64,000 nt of DNA from assembly GCF_008642375.1 (NCBI RefSeq), contig NZ_CP029194.1, positions 5,325,001-5,389,000 of the forward strand, in the 5' to 3' direction. The translations under genes were made by a program, and so were the position numbers. This document shows positions 1-11,806 of this stretch, in pieces. The notes below the pieces were generated by a model. The model was given only the letters and a program-made list of their open reading frames with translations, made no database searches and was not told the origin of the DNA. This stretch comes from Streptomyces venezuelae. GTDB lineage: Bacteria > Actinomycetota > Actinomycetes > Streptomycetales > Streptomycetaceae. Position 1 is the first letter of the stretch; every line of letters starts with the position of its first letter.

Positions 1-3058
<3,058 letters not shown>

Positions 3059-3140
3059 AGTTGCTCGCGTCCACTGTGTTAGTTCTGAAGTAACGAACAC
3101 GCCCCCCTTTGGGTGGTGCGGCGGTTCATATCTTCATAGA

Positions 3141-3257
3141 GTTTCGGTGGTCATAGCGTTAGGGAAACGCCCGGTTACATTCCGAACCCGGAAGCTAAGC
3201 CTTTCAGCGCCGATGGTACTGCAGGGGGACCCTGTGGGAGAGTAGGACGCCGCCGAA
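3141..3257 (+). rRNA. rrf: 5S ribosomal RNA
   Basis: A 117-nt segment begins GTTTCGGTGGTCATAGCG and contains the universal CGAACCCGGAAGCTAAG loop. It ends with GGAGAGTAGGACGCCGCCGAAC, and its ends pair as the 5S terminal helix (GTTTCGGTGG with CCGCCGAAC). It follows the 23S gene after an 82-bp spacer, the usual rRNA operon order. No tRNA gene lies between the two. Confidence 0.97.
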
Positions 3258-3270
3258 CAATCATTGTGGG

Positions 3271-3302
3271 AAAGCCCCGCACCTTATGGTGCGGGGCTTT
3301 TC
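3271..3302 (+). terminator. rRNA operon terminator
   Basis: AAAGCCCCGCACC, loop TTAT, then GGTGCGGGGCTTTT form a near-perfect hairpin 14 bases after the 5S gene, followed by a T run. It is a textbook intrinsic terminator ending the rRNA transcript. The next gene is convergent, so it may act on both strands. Confidence 0.93.
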
Positions 3303-3363
3303 TGCGTTTACGGGCCGGATCCCCTTCGGAGGGTTGGCCGGGAGACGGATATAAGGCCATGGG

Positions 3364-4674
3364 TCAGAGGCGGCCGGCTGCTTTCAGGGCGAGGTAGGCG
3401 TCGGCCAGGGCGGGAGCGAGGGTGTCGGGAGAGGCGTCGACGACGGTGACGCCGTGGCGGCGGAGCTGGTCCGCCGTACGGGCACGCTGTGACTGCGTCT
3501 GGGTGGTGGCGGCGGCTTCATAGACAGCTTCGATCGTGCCGCGGGCTCCTGCCATGACGGCGGTATGGGGATCGGCGACGGAGGCCACCAGAACCGTGTG
3601 GCGCTGCGTGAGCTGCGGCAGCACCGGGAGGAGGCCCTCCTCGATCGGGGCCGCGTCCAGGGCCGTCAGGAGGACGACGAGAGAGCGGCGCGGGGCACGT
3701 GACGGGGCCGTGGCGGCGAGGCCGCGGGCGTCCGTCTCGACGAGCTCCGGTTCGAGCGGGGCGAGGGCGTTGACCATAGCGGGCAGAACGTCGCCCGCGG
3801 ATCGGCCCTGGACCTGGGCGCGGAGGCGGCGGTCGTAGGCCACGAGGTCCACGCGGTCACCGGCTCGGGAGGCCAGGGCGGTGAGGAGAAGCGCTGCGTC
3901 CATCGCGGCGTCCAGCCGGGGGACGTCGCCGACACGGCCGGCCGAGGTGCGGCCCGTGTCGAGGACGATGAGGATGTGGCGGTCGCGCTCGGGGCGCCAG
4001 GTGCGGACGGCGACCGCGGTCTGGCGTGCTGTGGCGCGCCAGTCGATCGAGCGGGTGTCGTCACCGGGGACGTACTCGCGGAGGCTGTCGAACTCGGTGC
4101 CCTCGCCGCGGGTCAGCACGCTGGTGCGGCCGTCCATCTCGCGGAGGCGGGCCAGGCGGGACGGCAGGTGCTTGCGGCTGGTGAAGGGCGGCAGGACGCG
4201 GACGGTCCAGGGCACCTCGTGGTTGCCCTGTCGGGCGGCGAGGCCCAGGGGGCCGTACGAGCGGACGGTGATCCGTTCCGCTCGGCGGTCGCCGCGGCGC
4301 GTGGGGCGGAGTCTGGTGGTGAGGCGGCGGCGCTCGCCGGCGGGGACCGTGAGCTGGTGACGGGACGCCGCCTGCTCGGTGCCGGGGAGCCAGCTGCTGG
4401 GCGGCCAGGCGTCGCGGAGGTGGGCGCGGAGGCGGCGGCGGGACGGGTTGGTGACCGTGAGCTGGACTTCTGCCGCGTCACCGAGTCGAACGGATGTGTC
4501 ACCGCTTCGAGTGAACTGGAGCGTTCTTACTGGCGCGGCCATGGCGTAGTCGCACAGAATTGCTAGTGAGAGGGGCGCGTTCACCGCGAGCATCCCCGCC
4601 CAGCTGGGGGCGAGGATGCCGACGGGGAGCGATCCGAGGGCGGCGAGCAGCGCGGTTCGTCCGGTGAGGGCCAT
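3364..4674 (-). CDS. DUF58 domain-containing membrane protein
   Basis: This 436-aa protein has two hydrophobic segments at its N-terminus (about residues 8-45), then a beta-rich region, then the DUF58 signature REYVPGDDTRSIDWRATAR. A von Willebrand A-like fold follows, with a degenerate metal site (LDTGRTS where the usual motif is DxSxS). DUF58 proteins are typically encoded beside MoxR AAA+ ATPases and are thought to be their partners in assembling or maturing envelope proteins; the molecular activity is not established. It is the last gene of the operon, starting 12 bp after the MoxR stop. The gene is convergent with the rRNA operon. Confidence 0.9.
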   Translation of the reverse strand: MALTGRTALLAALGSLPVGILAPSWAGMLAVNAPLSLAILCDYAMAAPVRTLQFTRSGDTSVRLGDAAEVQLTVTNPSRRRLRAHLRDAWPPSSWLPGTEQAASRHQLTVPAGERRRLTTRLRPTRRGDRRAERITVRSYGPLGLAARQGNHEVPWTVRVLPPFTSRKHLPSRLARLREMDGRTSVLTRGEGTEFDSLREYVPGDDTRSIDWRATARQTAVAVRTWRPERDRHILIVLDTGRTSAGRVGDVPRLDAAMDAALLLTALASRAGDRVDLVAYDRRLRAQVQGRSAGDVLPAMVNALAPLEPELVETDARGLAATAPSRAPRRSLVVLLTALDAAPIEEGLLPVLPQLTQRHTVLVASVADPHTAVMAGARGTIEAVYEAAATTQTQSQRARTADQLRRHGVTVVDASPDTLAPALADAYLALKAAGRL

Positions 4675-4686
4675 GGGGCGCCGTTC

Positions 4687-5670
4687 TCAGCGGGGGACGG
4701 GGACGTGGGCGAGGATCGAATTGATGACGGAGTCACCGGTGACTCCCTCCATCTCGGCCTCGGGCCGCAGGTGGATGCGATGACGCAGGGTGGGGAGTGC
4801 GAGGGCCTTCACGTCGTCGGGGGTGACGTAGTCCCGGCCGGTGAGCCAGGCCCAGGCGCGGGCGGTGGAGAGCAGGGCGGTGGCGCCTCGGGGGGAGACC
4901 CCGAGCGTGAGTGAGGGGGATTCACGCGTGGCACGACAGATATCGACGACATAGCTGGCGATCTCGGGGGAGACCGCGACCTTGGCCACGGCGGCCCGGG
5001 CGGCTTCGAGTTCGGCGGGGCCCGCGACCGGGCGGACGCCGGCAGCCTTCAGATCGCGGGGGTCGAAGCCATCGGCGTGCCGGGTGAGGACCTGGATCTC
5101 GTCGGTGCGTGAGGGCAGAGGGACCGTCAGCTTCAGGAGGAAGCGGTCCAGTTGGGCCTCGGGGAGAGGGTAGGTGCCCTCGTATTCGACAGGGTTCTGG
5201 GTCGCGGCGACCAGGAAGGGTTCCGGGAGGGCGCGCGGGGTGCCGTCGACGGTGACCTGACGCTCCTCCATCGCCTCGAGGAGTGAGGACTGGGTCTTCG
5301 GGGGCGTGCGGTTGATCTCGTCGGCGAGCAGCAGGTTGGTGAAGACCGGGCCGGGCTGGAAGGAGAACTCTGCGGTCCGGGCGTCGTAGACCAGGGAGCC
5401 GGTGACGTCGCTCGGCATGAGGTCGGGGGTGAACTGGACGCGCTTGGTGTCGAGTTCGAGGGCGGCAGCGAGCGAGCGGACCAAGAGGGTCTTGGCCACT
5501 CCGGGGACGCCTTCGAGGAGGACGTGTCCCCGGCAGAGCAGGGCGACGACGAGACCGGTGACGGCGGGGTCCTGGCCGACCACGGCCTTCGCGATCTCGG
5601 CGCGCAGGGCCTCCAAGGAGGCGCGGGCGCTGTCCGAGTCCGTAGCGGTCTCGGGGGTCGGGGCGCTCAT
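4687..5670 (-). CDS. MoxR family AAA+ ATPase
   Basis: A 327-aa AAA+ ATPase. Visible motifs are Walker A (LLEGVPGVAKT, near residue 50), Walker B (LLADEINR), sensor 1 (ATQNPVEYEGTYPLPEAQLDRF) and the C-terminal lid (SPRGATALL). I start it at ATG 5670, giving MSAPTPETATD, because this overlaps the upstream stop by ATGA. The same frame stays open far upstream, but that part reads as low-complexity Arg/Pro shadow of the neighbour. MoxR ATPases act as chaperone-like remodelling factors; the partner here is inferred to be the DUF58 protein encoded next to it. Confidence 0.94.
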   Translation of the reverse strand: MSAPTPETATDSDSARASLEALRAEIAKAVVGQDPAVTGLVVALLCRGHVLLEGVPGVAKTLLVRSLAAALELDTKRVQFTPDLMPSDVTGSLVYDARTAEFSFQPGPVFTNLLLADEINRTPPKTQSSLLEAMEERQVTVDGTPRALPEPFLVAATQNPVEYEGTYPLPEAQLDRFLLKLTVPLPSRTDEIQVLTRHADGFDPRDLKAAGVRPVAGPAELEAARAAVAKVAVSPEIASYVVDICRATRESPSLTLGVSPRGATALLSTARAWAWLTGRDYVTPDDVKALALPTLRHRIHLRPEAEMEGVTGDSVINSILAHVPVPR

Positions 5671-6872
5671 GAGGTGCGTACCTCTCTTTCGAGGGCGTCG
5701 AGTTGGTCCGCCAGGCGGATGAGGGTGGCGTCGTCGGCGGGAGCCGGGCCGAAGAGGAGGGTTCGAGGGTCCGCGGTGGTCTCGGGGAGACGGGCGGAGA
5801 GCGCGGGGAGCAGGCGCTCGGGGGAGTGGGCGTCCTGGACGGCGACGCCCAGGAGAGGGGCGATGCGGGTTCGGGTCGCCGTGCGGAGAACGGTGGCGGC
5901 GCGGTCGCGGGCGTCCGTCTTGCGGTAGAGGCGGGCGCGGCCCTCGGTGCTCTCTGAGGCGCGGACGGCGACGGGGAGGCGTTCTGTCACCAGGGGGCCG
6001 AGGCGGCGGCCGCGCCAGATGGCGGCGAGCAGGGCGGCGACGGCGAGTTGGAGCGTGCCCCACAGCCAGCCGGAGGGGATGAGCGAGAGGAAGTTGTCCG
6101 TGGTGTCGCCGGCGGGGGTGTCGGCGGTGGCCGAGGCGTCGGCGAGAGAGGGGAGGTACCAGACGAGATGGGGCCGGGAGCCGAGGAGTTGCAGGGCGAG
6201 CGAGGCGTTGCCCTGCTGGTCGAGACGGTTGTTGTAGAGGATGTCGGGCGAGCCGAGGAGGACGGTGTCGGCGGTGCCGGTGCTGTTGGGGAGGCGGACC
6301 AGGGTCGGCTTGCCGTCGGCGGGGTAGCAGGTGTCGGCCTCGGTGCCGGGGGTGATGACGTAGCGCTCGCCGCCGAGTTCGGCGCTGCCGGCGCGGGTGG
6401 CGGCGGGCAGGGTGCAGGCGGGGGCGCGGTTCGTCACCGGGGTGTCGGCGGCGTTGGTGACTTCCGGAGCCAGGGTGGGGAGGGAGGCGTGACCGGCGCC
6501 GACGAGGACCGTGCGGGTGTCCGACCGGGTCATCGTGGCGCGCAGGGTGGCCTGTTGGGTCTCCGTCAGAAGGTCGGGTGTGGTGACGAGGAGTGTGGTG
6601 CGGGCGTCCGTGGCTGCTGTCGCCTCGTCGAGGGTGGTGGCTGTGGTGACCGTGACGCCGCTGTCCCTGAGCAGTTCGGCTACGGCGCGGCTGCCGGTGG
6701 GGTCGGCGGAGCGGGGGTCGAGGGCGCCGTGGGATTCGGTGGAGCGGATCGTCGCGAGAGCGATGCCGCCGATGAGGATCAGGGCGAGGACGAGGGCGGC
6801 GCCACGGACGCGGGTCCAGATCTGGCGGGCGGACGGGGCGGTCGAGGTGGACTCGGCGGCCGGTCGGCTCAT
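5667..6872 (-). CDS. DUF4350 domain-containing protein
   Basis: A 401-aa membrane protein. A TM segment lies at about residues 24-43 (ALVLALILIGGIALATI). An extracytoplasmic domain of about 200 residues follows, which in the DUF4350 family resembles a GATase-like fold (LLVTTPDLLT, VLVGAGHASL). A second TM near residue 270 (WGTLQLAVAALLAAIW) precedes a cytoplasmic tail with the family's RARLYRKTDARDRAATVLR stretch. Both ends overlap their neighbours by ATGA, so it is translationally coupled to the DUF4129 and MoxR genes. The function is unknown; the context points to the MoxR envelope-maintenance module. Confidence 0.86.
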   Translation of the reverse strand: MSRPAAESTSTAPSARQIWTRVRGAALVLALILIGGIALATIRSTESHGALDPRSADPTGSRAVAELLRDSGVTVTTATTLDEATAATDARTTLLVTTPDLLTETQQATLRATMTRSDTRTVLVGAGHASLPTLAPEVTNAADTPVTNRAPACTLPAATRAGSAELGGERYVITPGTEADTCYPADGKPTLVRLPNSTGTADTVLLGSPDILYNNRLDQQGNASLALQLLGSRPHLVWYLPSLADASATADTPAGDTTDNFLSLIPSGWLWGTLQLAVAALLAAIWRGRRLGPLVTERLPVAVRASESTEGRARLYRKTDARDRAATVLRTATRTRIAPLLGVAVQDAHSPERLLPALSARLPETTADPRTLLFGPAPADDATLIRLADQLDALEREVRTS

Positions 6873-7561
6873 GAGGGCGCCCCTGGGGAAGCGGTGTCGA
6901 GGGCGGGCCGGGTCCGCTGCAGGGCGGTGTCCAGTTCCTCGATGCGGCGGTACGCGGGCTCGTCGGCGGTGCGGCCGCCGTATGTCACGTCGTCGAAGGC
7001 GCGGGCGGCGAGGCGCAGGTCGTCCGCGTGGGACGGGAGCGAGCGGCCGGCCTCGGCGGCGGCCTCGTCGGCGGTGCGGCCGGGGCGGGGGTCGAGCAGG
7101 ACGCGCTCCTCGAGGGAGCGGACGATGGCCCGCATCCGTTCCTGGACGGCTTGGTTCCAGTCGCCGGCGGTGGCGTGGCGGGCGGCGGCCGCGCGGTGTT
7201 CGTCGGCGGTGCGGGGGCCGTCGGCGAAGAGGGAGTCGCCGGTGGTGGCCGGTGAGCGGTGGGGGGTGCCGAGTCGCCACCACAGGGCGGCGACGAGGGC
7301 GATGACGATCAGGACGATGGCGACGAGGCCGACGCCGCCGCCCGGGGTGGCCCCGGAGGCCGCGCTGAAGAGGTCGTCGACCCACTCCCAGAAGCGGTCG
7401 AGCCCGCGCTGGAGGAGGTTCGGATCGTTCTGGTGGTACATCGGCTCGGACAGCTCCCGCTCCGCCGCCTCGCGGGCGGGGATGCGGGAGATGTCCACCG
7501 GTACGTCGCCGTCGGCGCGCTGGAGCGTGAGTGGTGCGGTCGTTCCCCCCGGGACCGTCAC
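6869..7561 (-). CDS. DUF4129 domain-containing protein
   Basis: A 230-aa protein. It has an extracytoplasmic N-terminal portion (residues 1-75), one strongly hydrophobic TM at about 78-95 (GLVAIVLIVIALVAALWW), and a cytoplasmic DUF4129 domain with the conserved block NQAVQERMRAIVRSLEERVLLDPRPGRTADE. This family almost always accompanies MoxR/DUF58 genes. The start follows the upstream stop by 4 bp, and the end overlaps the DUF4350 start (ATGA). Its role is inferred from context only. Confidence 0.86.
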   Translation of the reverse strand: MTVPGGTTAPLTLQRADGDVPVDISRIPAREAAERELSEPMYHQNDPNLLQRGLDRFWEWVDDLFSAASGATPGGGVGLVAIVLIVIALVAALWWRLGTPHRSPATTGDSLFADGPRTADEHRAAAARHATAGDWNQAVQERMRAIVRSLEERVLLDPRPGRTADEAAAEAGRSLPSHADDLRLAARAFDDVTYGGRTADEPAYRRIEELDTALQRTRPALDTASPGAPS

Positions 7562-7565
7562 GGCA

Positions 7566-8780
7566 TCAGCCCCCGACGGTCTCGTCGCCGGGAGTGGGGC
7601 CGTAGCCGGGGAGGCCGGCGGCCCGGGCCAGTTCGAGGTCCAGCGCTTCGCGGCGGATGCGCTGGTCCACGTAGAGGAGGACCGTGACGCCGGCCGAGAT
7701 CGGGTAGGTGACCGCGCTGGTGAGGACGCCGCCGATGCCGGTGATGATCAGGAAGGTCCAGCCGAAGGTGGGGGCGGAGCCGGTGAGGATTCCGGAGAAG
7801 CCGTCGCCGTCGACCGCGATGGCGACGATGGTGAACGGGATCGCGATGATCATGGCAAAGACGAAGATCAGCAGCTGGGTCAGGATCGTGATGCCGAAGA
7901 TCCGCCACCACGAGCCCTGCACGAGCTTGGCCGAGCGCTTCAGCGACGTCATGACGCCCTGGCGCTCCAGCATCAGGGCCGGGGAGGCGAGGCTGAAGCG
8001 GATCACCAGCCAGATCGCCGCCACCGTGGCGCCGAGCCCGAGGAGCACGATCAGGGCCACGCCCGGGGCGCCGCCGATCAGGAGACCGGGCAGCAGACCG
8101 GCGAGCATGATGCCGGCGCTCATGGCCGCCATCAGCAGAGTGAGTCCGATGAGCTGGAGCAGGCGCGGGCGGGCCTCGCGCCAGGCCTCGCCGAGCGAGA
8201 CGGGGCGGCCCAGGACCGCGCGGCTGATGACGACGGTCAGCAGGGCGGCGCAGACGACGGAGGCCATCAGCGTGACGATCAGGGCGGGGCCGAGGCCGAT
8301 CATGGAGTCCTGGGCGGACTGGACCGACTGCTCCAGCTGCTCGGCGGGTGTCGCGTCAGGGCTGAGCGCCGGTGTCTTCGGGACGAGATACCGCTCGGCC
8401 AGGATGCTGGCGACCTGGGAGATCACCGAGACCATGACCGAGAAGGACAGCACCGTGCGCCAGTAGGTGCGGAGTGTCTTCACCGAGCCGTCGAGGATCT
8501 CGCCCAGGCCGAGGGGGCGGAGCGGGATCACGCCCGGCTTCGCGGCCGGCGGCTTGCCCCAGTGCGCGTTCGGAGGCGGAGCCCCCCAGTTCTGGCCGGG
8601 GGCCGGGGGTGGCGTCTGGCCGGTGGGCGGGGTCCAGCGGCCGGCGGGCGGCTGGTCCTTGGACCACTGAGGGGCGGAACCGTTCGCGTCGGCGGGGGTG
8701 GTGGGCCGGGGGATCCCGGAGCCGTCCTGGCCGTCGGAGGGGGCGGATCCGGGCGAGGTCCAGCCCGGAGTGTCGTTCAC
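7566..8780 (-). CDS. GDPD membrane-domain-like integral membrane protein
   Basis: A 404-aa protein with a Pro/Gly-rich cytoplasmic N-terminus (about 110 residues) and about six hydrophobic segments (for example LIVTLMASVVCAALLTVVIS and GVALIVLLGLGATVAAIWLV). The layout matches the glycerophosphoryl diester phosphodiesterase membrane domain family, but no catalytic GDPD domain is present. I chose GTG 8780 (VNDTPGWTS) because GAGGTGG lies about 8 nt upstream; longer in-frame starts run into Arg-rich noise. It is the first gene of the MoxR operon, divergent from mtrA. Confidence 0.85.
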   Translation of the reverse strand: MNDTPGWTSPGSAPSDGQDGSGIPRPTTPADANGSAPQWSKDQPPAGRWTPPTGQTPPPAPGQNWGAPPPNAHWGKPPAAKPGVIPLRPLGLGEILDGSVKTLRTYWRTVLSFSVMVSVISQVASILAERYLVPKTPALSPDATPAEQLEQSVQSAQDSMIGLGPALIVTLMASVVCAALLTVVISRAVLGRPVSLGEAWREARPRLLQLIGLTLLMAAMSAGIMLAGLLPGLLIGGAPGVALIVLLGLGATVAAIWLVIRFSLASPALMLERQGVMTSLKRSAKLVQGSWWRIFGITILTQLLIFVFAMIIAIPFTIVAIAVDGDGFSGILTGSAPTFGWTFLIITGIGGVLTSAVTYPISAGVTVLLYVDQRIRREALDLELARAAGLPGYGPTPGDETVGG

Positions 8781-9110
8781 GGTTCGTCCACCTCGGGAAA
8801 TGGTCGCGGTGCCGGATCGGCGAACCGGCTCGGTCACGGCGGCCGACACCGGACACGGCGGCGGGCCGGGTGCCATCGTGCCACGTGGGGGCCATCCGTG
8901 GGCGGGAGCGGCAGTCTCGTTCGTACCTTTGTCCGGACCTTCATTGTCCGGGCGGTAGGCGGCACACTGTGCGAATGCCCGACCAGGACGCGCGATCCGT
9001 GCGACGGCGGGCCGAGAGGAGCGCGATCCACGAGGTCGCGGCCCGGGCTGGGGGAGACGCTGTGGGACAGGTCACGGCAGGTAACGATTGGCTAATGGGA
9101 TGATGTCGAT
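8781..9110 (+). other. Divergent intergenic region between the MoxR operon and mtrA
   Basis: About 330 bp without a convincing gene. It must hold the promoters of both the leftward MoxR operon and mtrA. The only distinctive element I see is the paired GTnAC motif at 9071-9085. Short frames across it have no family resemblance. Confidence 0.6.
9071..9085 (+). promoter_or_regulatory. Candidate MtrA box upstream of mtrA
   Basis: GTCAC, five bases, then GTAAC form a direct repeat 26 bp before the mtrA start codon. MtrA-family regulators bind direct repeats of GTnAC-like half-sites with about this spacing, so negative or positive autoregulation is plausible. The motif is seen; the binding is inferred. 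Confidence 0.5.
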
Positions 9111-9788
9111 ATGAAGGGACGCGTTCTTGTCGTCGACGACGACACCGCACTGGCCGAGATGCTCGGGATTGTGCTGCGGGGTGAAGGGTTCGATCCGTCG
9201 TTCGTCGCGGACGGTGACAAGGCGCTTGCCGCTTTTCGGGAGGCCAAGCCGGACCTGGTGCTGCTGGACCTGATGCTGCCCGGAAGGGACGGCATCGAGG
9301 TGTGCAGGCTCATCAGGGCCGAGTCGGGTGTGCCGATCGTCATGCTCACCGCGAAGAGTGACACTGTCGACGTTGTGGTGGGCCTGGAGTCCGGGGCCGA
9401 CGACTACATCGTCAAGCCGTTCAAGCCGAAGGAGCTCGTCGCCCGTATCCGGGCGCGGCTGCGGAGGTCCGAGGAGCCGGCGCCGGAGCAGCTCACCATC
9501 GGTGACCTGGTCATCGACGTGGCCGGGCACTCCGTGAAGCGGGAGGGGCAGTCCATCGCCCTGACCCCGCTCGAGTTCGACCTGCTGGTCGCACTGGCGC
9601 GCAAGCCGTGGCAGGTCTTCACCCGTGAGGTCCTGCTGGAGCAGGTCTGGGGCTACCGGCACGCGGCCGACACCCGGCTGGTGAACGTGCACGTCCAGCG
9701 GCTGCGCTCGAAGGTCGAGAAGGACCCCGAGCGCCCGGAGATCGTGGTGACCGTCCGTGGTGTCGGTTACAAGGCGGGACCGAGCTGA
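9111..9788 (+). CDS. mtrA: Two-component response regulator MtrA
   Basis: A 225-aa OmpR-family regulator. The receiver domain has the acidic pocket D9-D10, phospho-acceptor D53 (LLDLMLPG), and the conserved Thr and Lys (MLTAKSD, YIVKPFKP). The C-terminal winged helix ends RPEIVVTVRGVGYKAG. The sequence is the classic actinobacterial MtrA, which couples cell-cycle/development and cell-wall metabolism. In Streptomyces it is an essential or near-essential developmental regulator. It starts the mtrA-mtrB-lpqB operon, with mtrB 2 bp downstream. Confidence 0.97.
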   Translation: MKGRVLVVDDDTALAEMLGIVLRGEGFDPSFVADGDKALAAFREAKPDLVLLDLMLPGRDGIEVCRLIRAESGVPIVMLTAKSDTVDVVVGLESGADDYIVKPFKPKELVARIRARLRRSEEPAPEQLTIGDLVIDVAGHSVKREGQSIALTPLEFDLLVALARKPWQVFTREVLLEQVWGYRHAADTRLVNVHVQRLRSKVEKDPERPEIVVTVRGVGYKAGPS

Positions 9789-9790
9789 CA

Positions 9791-11806
9791 ATGACTACAG
9801 GCAGTACTGCTCCGAAGCCCGGGGACCCGGGAGACCGTACGGGGCGGGCTGCCGGACCGGGGCGGGGGGGCCCGCGTTTCGGCCGCCTGCTGGGCGGGCG
9901 GCTCCTCAGCGACGGGGCACCGGGGGGACCGGTGTTCCGGCTCCTCGCCCGCTGGGTCCGCCGACCGCTGCTGCCCGCTGTGCGGCTGTGGCGCCGGAAC
10001 ATTCAGCTGAGGGTCGTCGCGGGCACCCTGCTGATGTCCCTCGGCGTGGTGCTGCTGCTCGGCCTCGTCGTCATCGGCCAGGTCCGCAACGGGCTGCTCG
10101 ACGCCAAGGAGCAGGCCGCCCAGAGCCAGGCCGCCGGGGGGTTCTCCGCCGCGCAGGACCGGGCGGCGATCACCTCGTCGGCGCCCGGCCAGCAGGACGG
10201 CGGCCGGACCGGCGCGTCCGTGAACTGGCGCTCCACGCTCGTCGAGCAACTCGCCAGTGGCGGCCAGAGCGCCTTCAACGTGGTCGCGCTCTCCCTCGAC
10301 ACCGGTGACACCGCGAGCCGTGGCGCCCGCGCCTCCGGCGAGGTCGACCCCACCAAGAGCATCCCCGCCGACCTGAGGCTCCACGTCGCCCAGGGCTCGA
10401 ACACCTTCCAGAAGTCGACCCGGATCTACTACACCAGCGGTGAACCGTCCGAGGCCGGGCTGGTGATCGGCAAGCGGCTGAACGACGCCGATGGCACCCC
10501 GTACGAGCTGTACTACCTCTTCCCGCTGACGCAGGAGGAGGACTCGCTCACCCTCGTCAAGGGCACCCTCGCGACCGCCGGCCTGTTCGTCGTCGTGCTG
10601 CTCGGCGCCATCGCCTGGTTCGTGGTCCGGCAGGTCGTGACGCCCGTCCGGATGGCCGCCGGGATCGCCGAGCGGCTCTCGGCCGGCCGCCTCCAGGAAC
10701 GGATGAAGGTCACCGGCGAGGACGACATCGCGCGCCTCGGCGAGGCCTTCAACAAGATGGCCCAGAGCCTCCAGCTCAAGATCCAGCAGCTCGAGGAGCT
10801 GTCGCGGATGCAGCGCCGGTTCGTCTCCGACGTCTCGCACGAGCTGCGCACCCCGCTGACCACGGTCCGGATGGCCGCCGATGTCATCCACGAGGCCCGC
10901 GTCGACTTCGATCCCGTCACCGGACGGGCCGCCGAGCTCCTCGGCGATCAGCTCGACCGTTTCGAGTCGCTGCTCTCCGACCTCCTGGAGATCAGCCGCT
11001 TCGACGCGGGAGCGGCGGCCCTGGAGGCCGAGCCGATAGACCTGCGCCAGGTCGTGCGCCGGGTCATCGGTGGCGCCGAACCCCTCGCCGAGCGCAAGGG
11101 CACCCGGATCGTCGTCCTCGGCGACGAGCAGCCGGTGGTGGCCGAGGCGGACGCCCGCCGGGTCGAGCGGGTGCTGCGCAACCTCGTCGTCAACGCCGTC
11201 GAGCACGGTGAGGGACGGGACGTGGTGGTGAAGCTCGCCGCCGCCGGCGGGGCCGTCGCCGTCGCCGTCCGCGACTACGGCGTCGGACTCAAGCCGGGCG
11301 AGGCGACCCGGGTGTTCAACCGCTTCTGGCGCGCCGACCCGGCCCGCGCGCGCACCACCGGCGGTACGGGCCTCGGACTGTCGATCGCCGTGGAGGACGC
11401 GCGGCTGCACGGCGGCTGGCTGCAGGCCTGGGGCGAGCCCGGCGGCGGGTCGCAGTTCCGGCTGACCCTGCCGAGGACCGCGGACGAACCGCTGCGCGGC
11501 TCCCCGATCCCGCTGGAGCCCGAGGACTCGCGGCGCAATCGTGAACAGGCGACCGCCGGGCGCGTACAGGAGAGCACGCGCCGCGTGGCGCTTCCAGCGC
11601 AGCCCGCCGGAGACAGGCCGTCGCTCCCCGTACCGCCGAGGCTGCCCGCGGCGCCGAGGGCGACCGTCGACCCGACGGCCCTGCCCGGCAGCGGGTCCAG
11701 AGTGGTGCCGCGAGCGGCGACGGAGAGTGACGGCGTCGGGGCGAGCACGGCGACGGCCGGGGGAACCGGGAACGCGGAGCGGGAGGACGGGACACGTGGG
11801 CGCTGA
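9791..11806 (+). CDS. mtrB: Sensor histidine kinase MtrB
   Basis: A 671-aa sensor kinase. An N-terminal Gly/Pro-rich cytoplasmic extension of about 75 residues precedes TM1 (LLMSLGVVLLLGLVVIGQV). An extracytoplasmic sensor of about 150 residues, TM2 (LATAGLFVVVLLGAIAWFVV) and a HAMP domain follow. The H box is DVSHELRTP with H350, and the ATPase has its N box (LRNLVVNAVEHG) and G boxes (DYGVGLKP, GGTGLGLSIA). The C-terminal 110 residues are low-complexity. It phosphorylates MtrA; LpqB modulates it in mycobacteria. The 3' end overlaps lpqB by 11 bp. Confidence 0.96.
   Translation: MTTGSTAPKPGDPGDRTGRAAGPGRGGPRFGRLLGGRLLSDGAPGGPVFRLLARWVRRPLLPAVRLWRRNIQLRVVAGTLLMSLGVVLLLGLVVIGQVRNGLLDAKEQAAQSQAAGGFSAAQDRAAITSSAPGQQDGGRTGASVNWRSTLVEQLASGGQSAFNVVALSLDTGDTASRGARASGEVDPTKSIPADLRLHVAQGSNTFQKSTRIYYTSGEPSEAGLVIGKRLNDADGTPYELYYLFPLTQEEDSLTLVKGTLATAGLFVVVLLGAIAWFVVRQVVTPVRMAAGIAERLSAGRLQERMKVTGEDDIARLGEAFNKMAQSLQLKIQQLEELSRMQRRFVSDVSHELRTPLTTVRMAADVIHEARVDFDPVTGRAAELLGDQLDRFESLLSDLLEISRFDAGAAALEAEPIDLRQVVRRVIGGAEPLAERKGTRIVVLGDEQPVVAEADARRVERVLRNLVVNAVEHGEGRDVVVKLAAAGGAVAVAVRDYGVGLKPGEATRVFNRFWRADPARARTTGGTGLGLSIAVEDARLHGGWLQAWGEPGGGSQFRLTLPRTADEPLRGSPIPLEPEDSRRNREQATAGRVQESTRRVALPAQPAGDRPSLPVPPRLPAAPRATVDPTALPGSGSRVVPRAATESDGVGASTATAGGTGNAEREDGTRGR

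Noticed and set aside
6048..9095. A 1015-codon plus-strand frame across the MoxR operon
   Set aside because: It is a Gly/Ala/Arg low-complexity shadow of the DUF4350, DUF4129 and GDPD-membrane genes, which have clear motifs and coupled starts.
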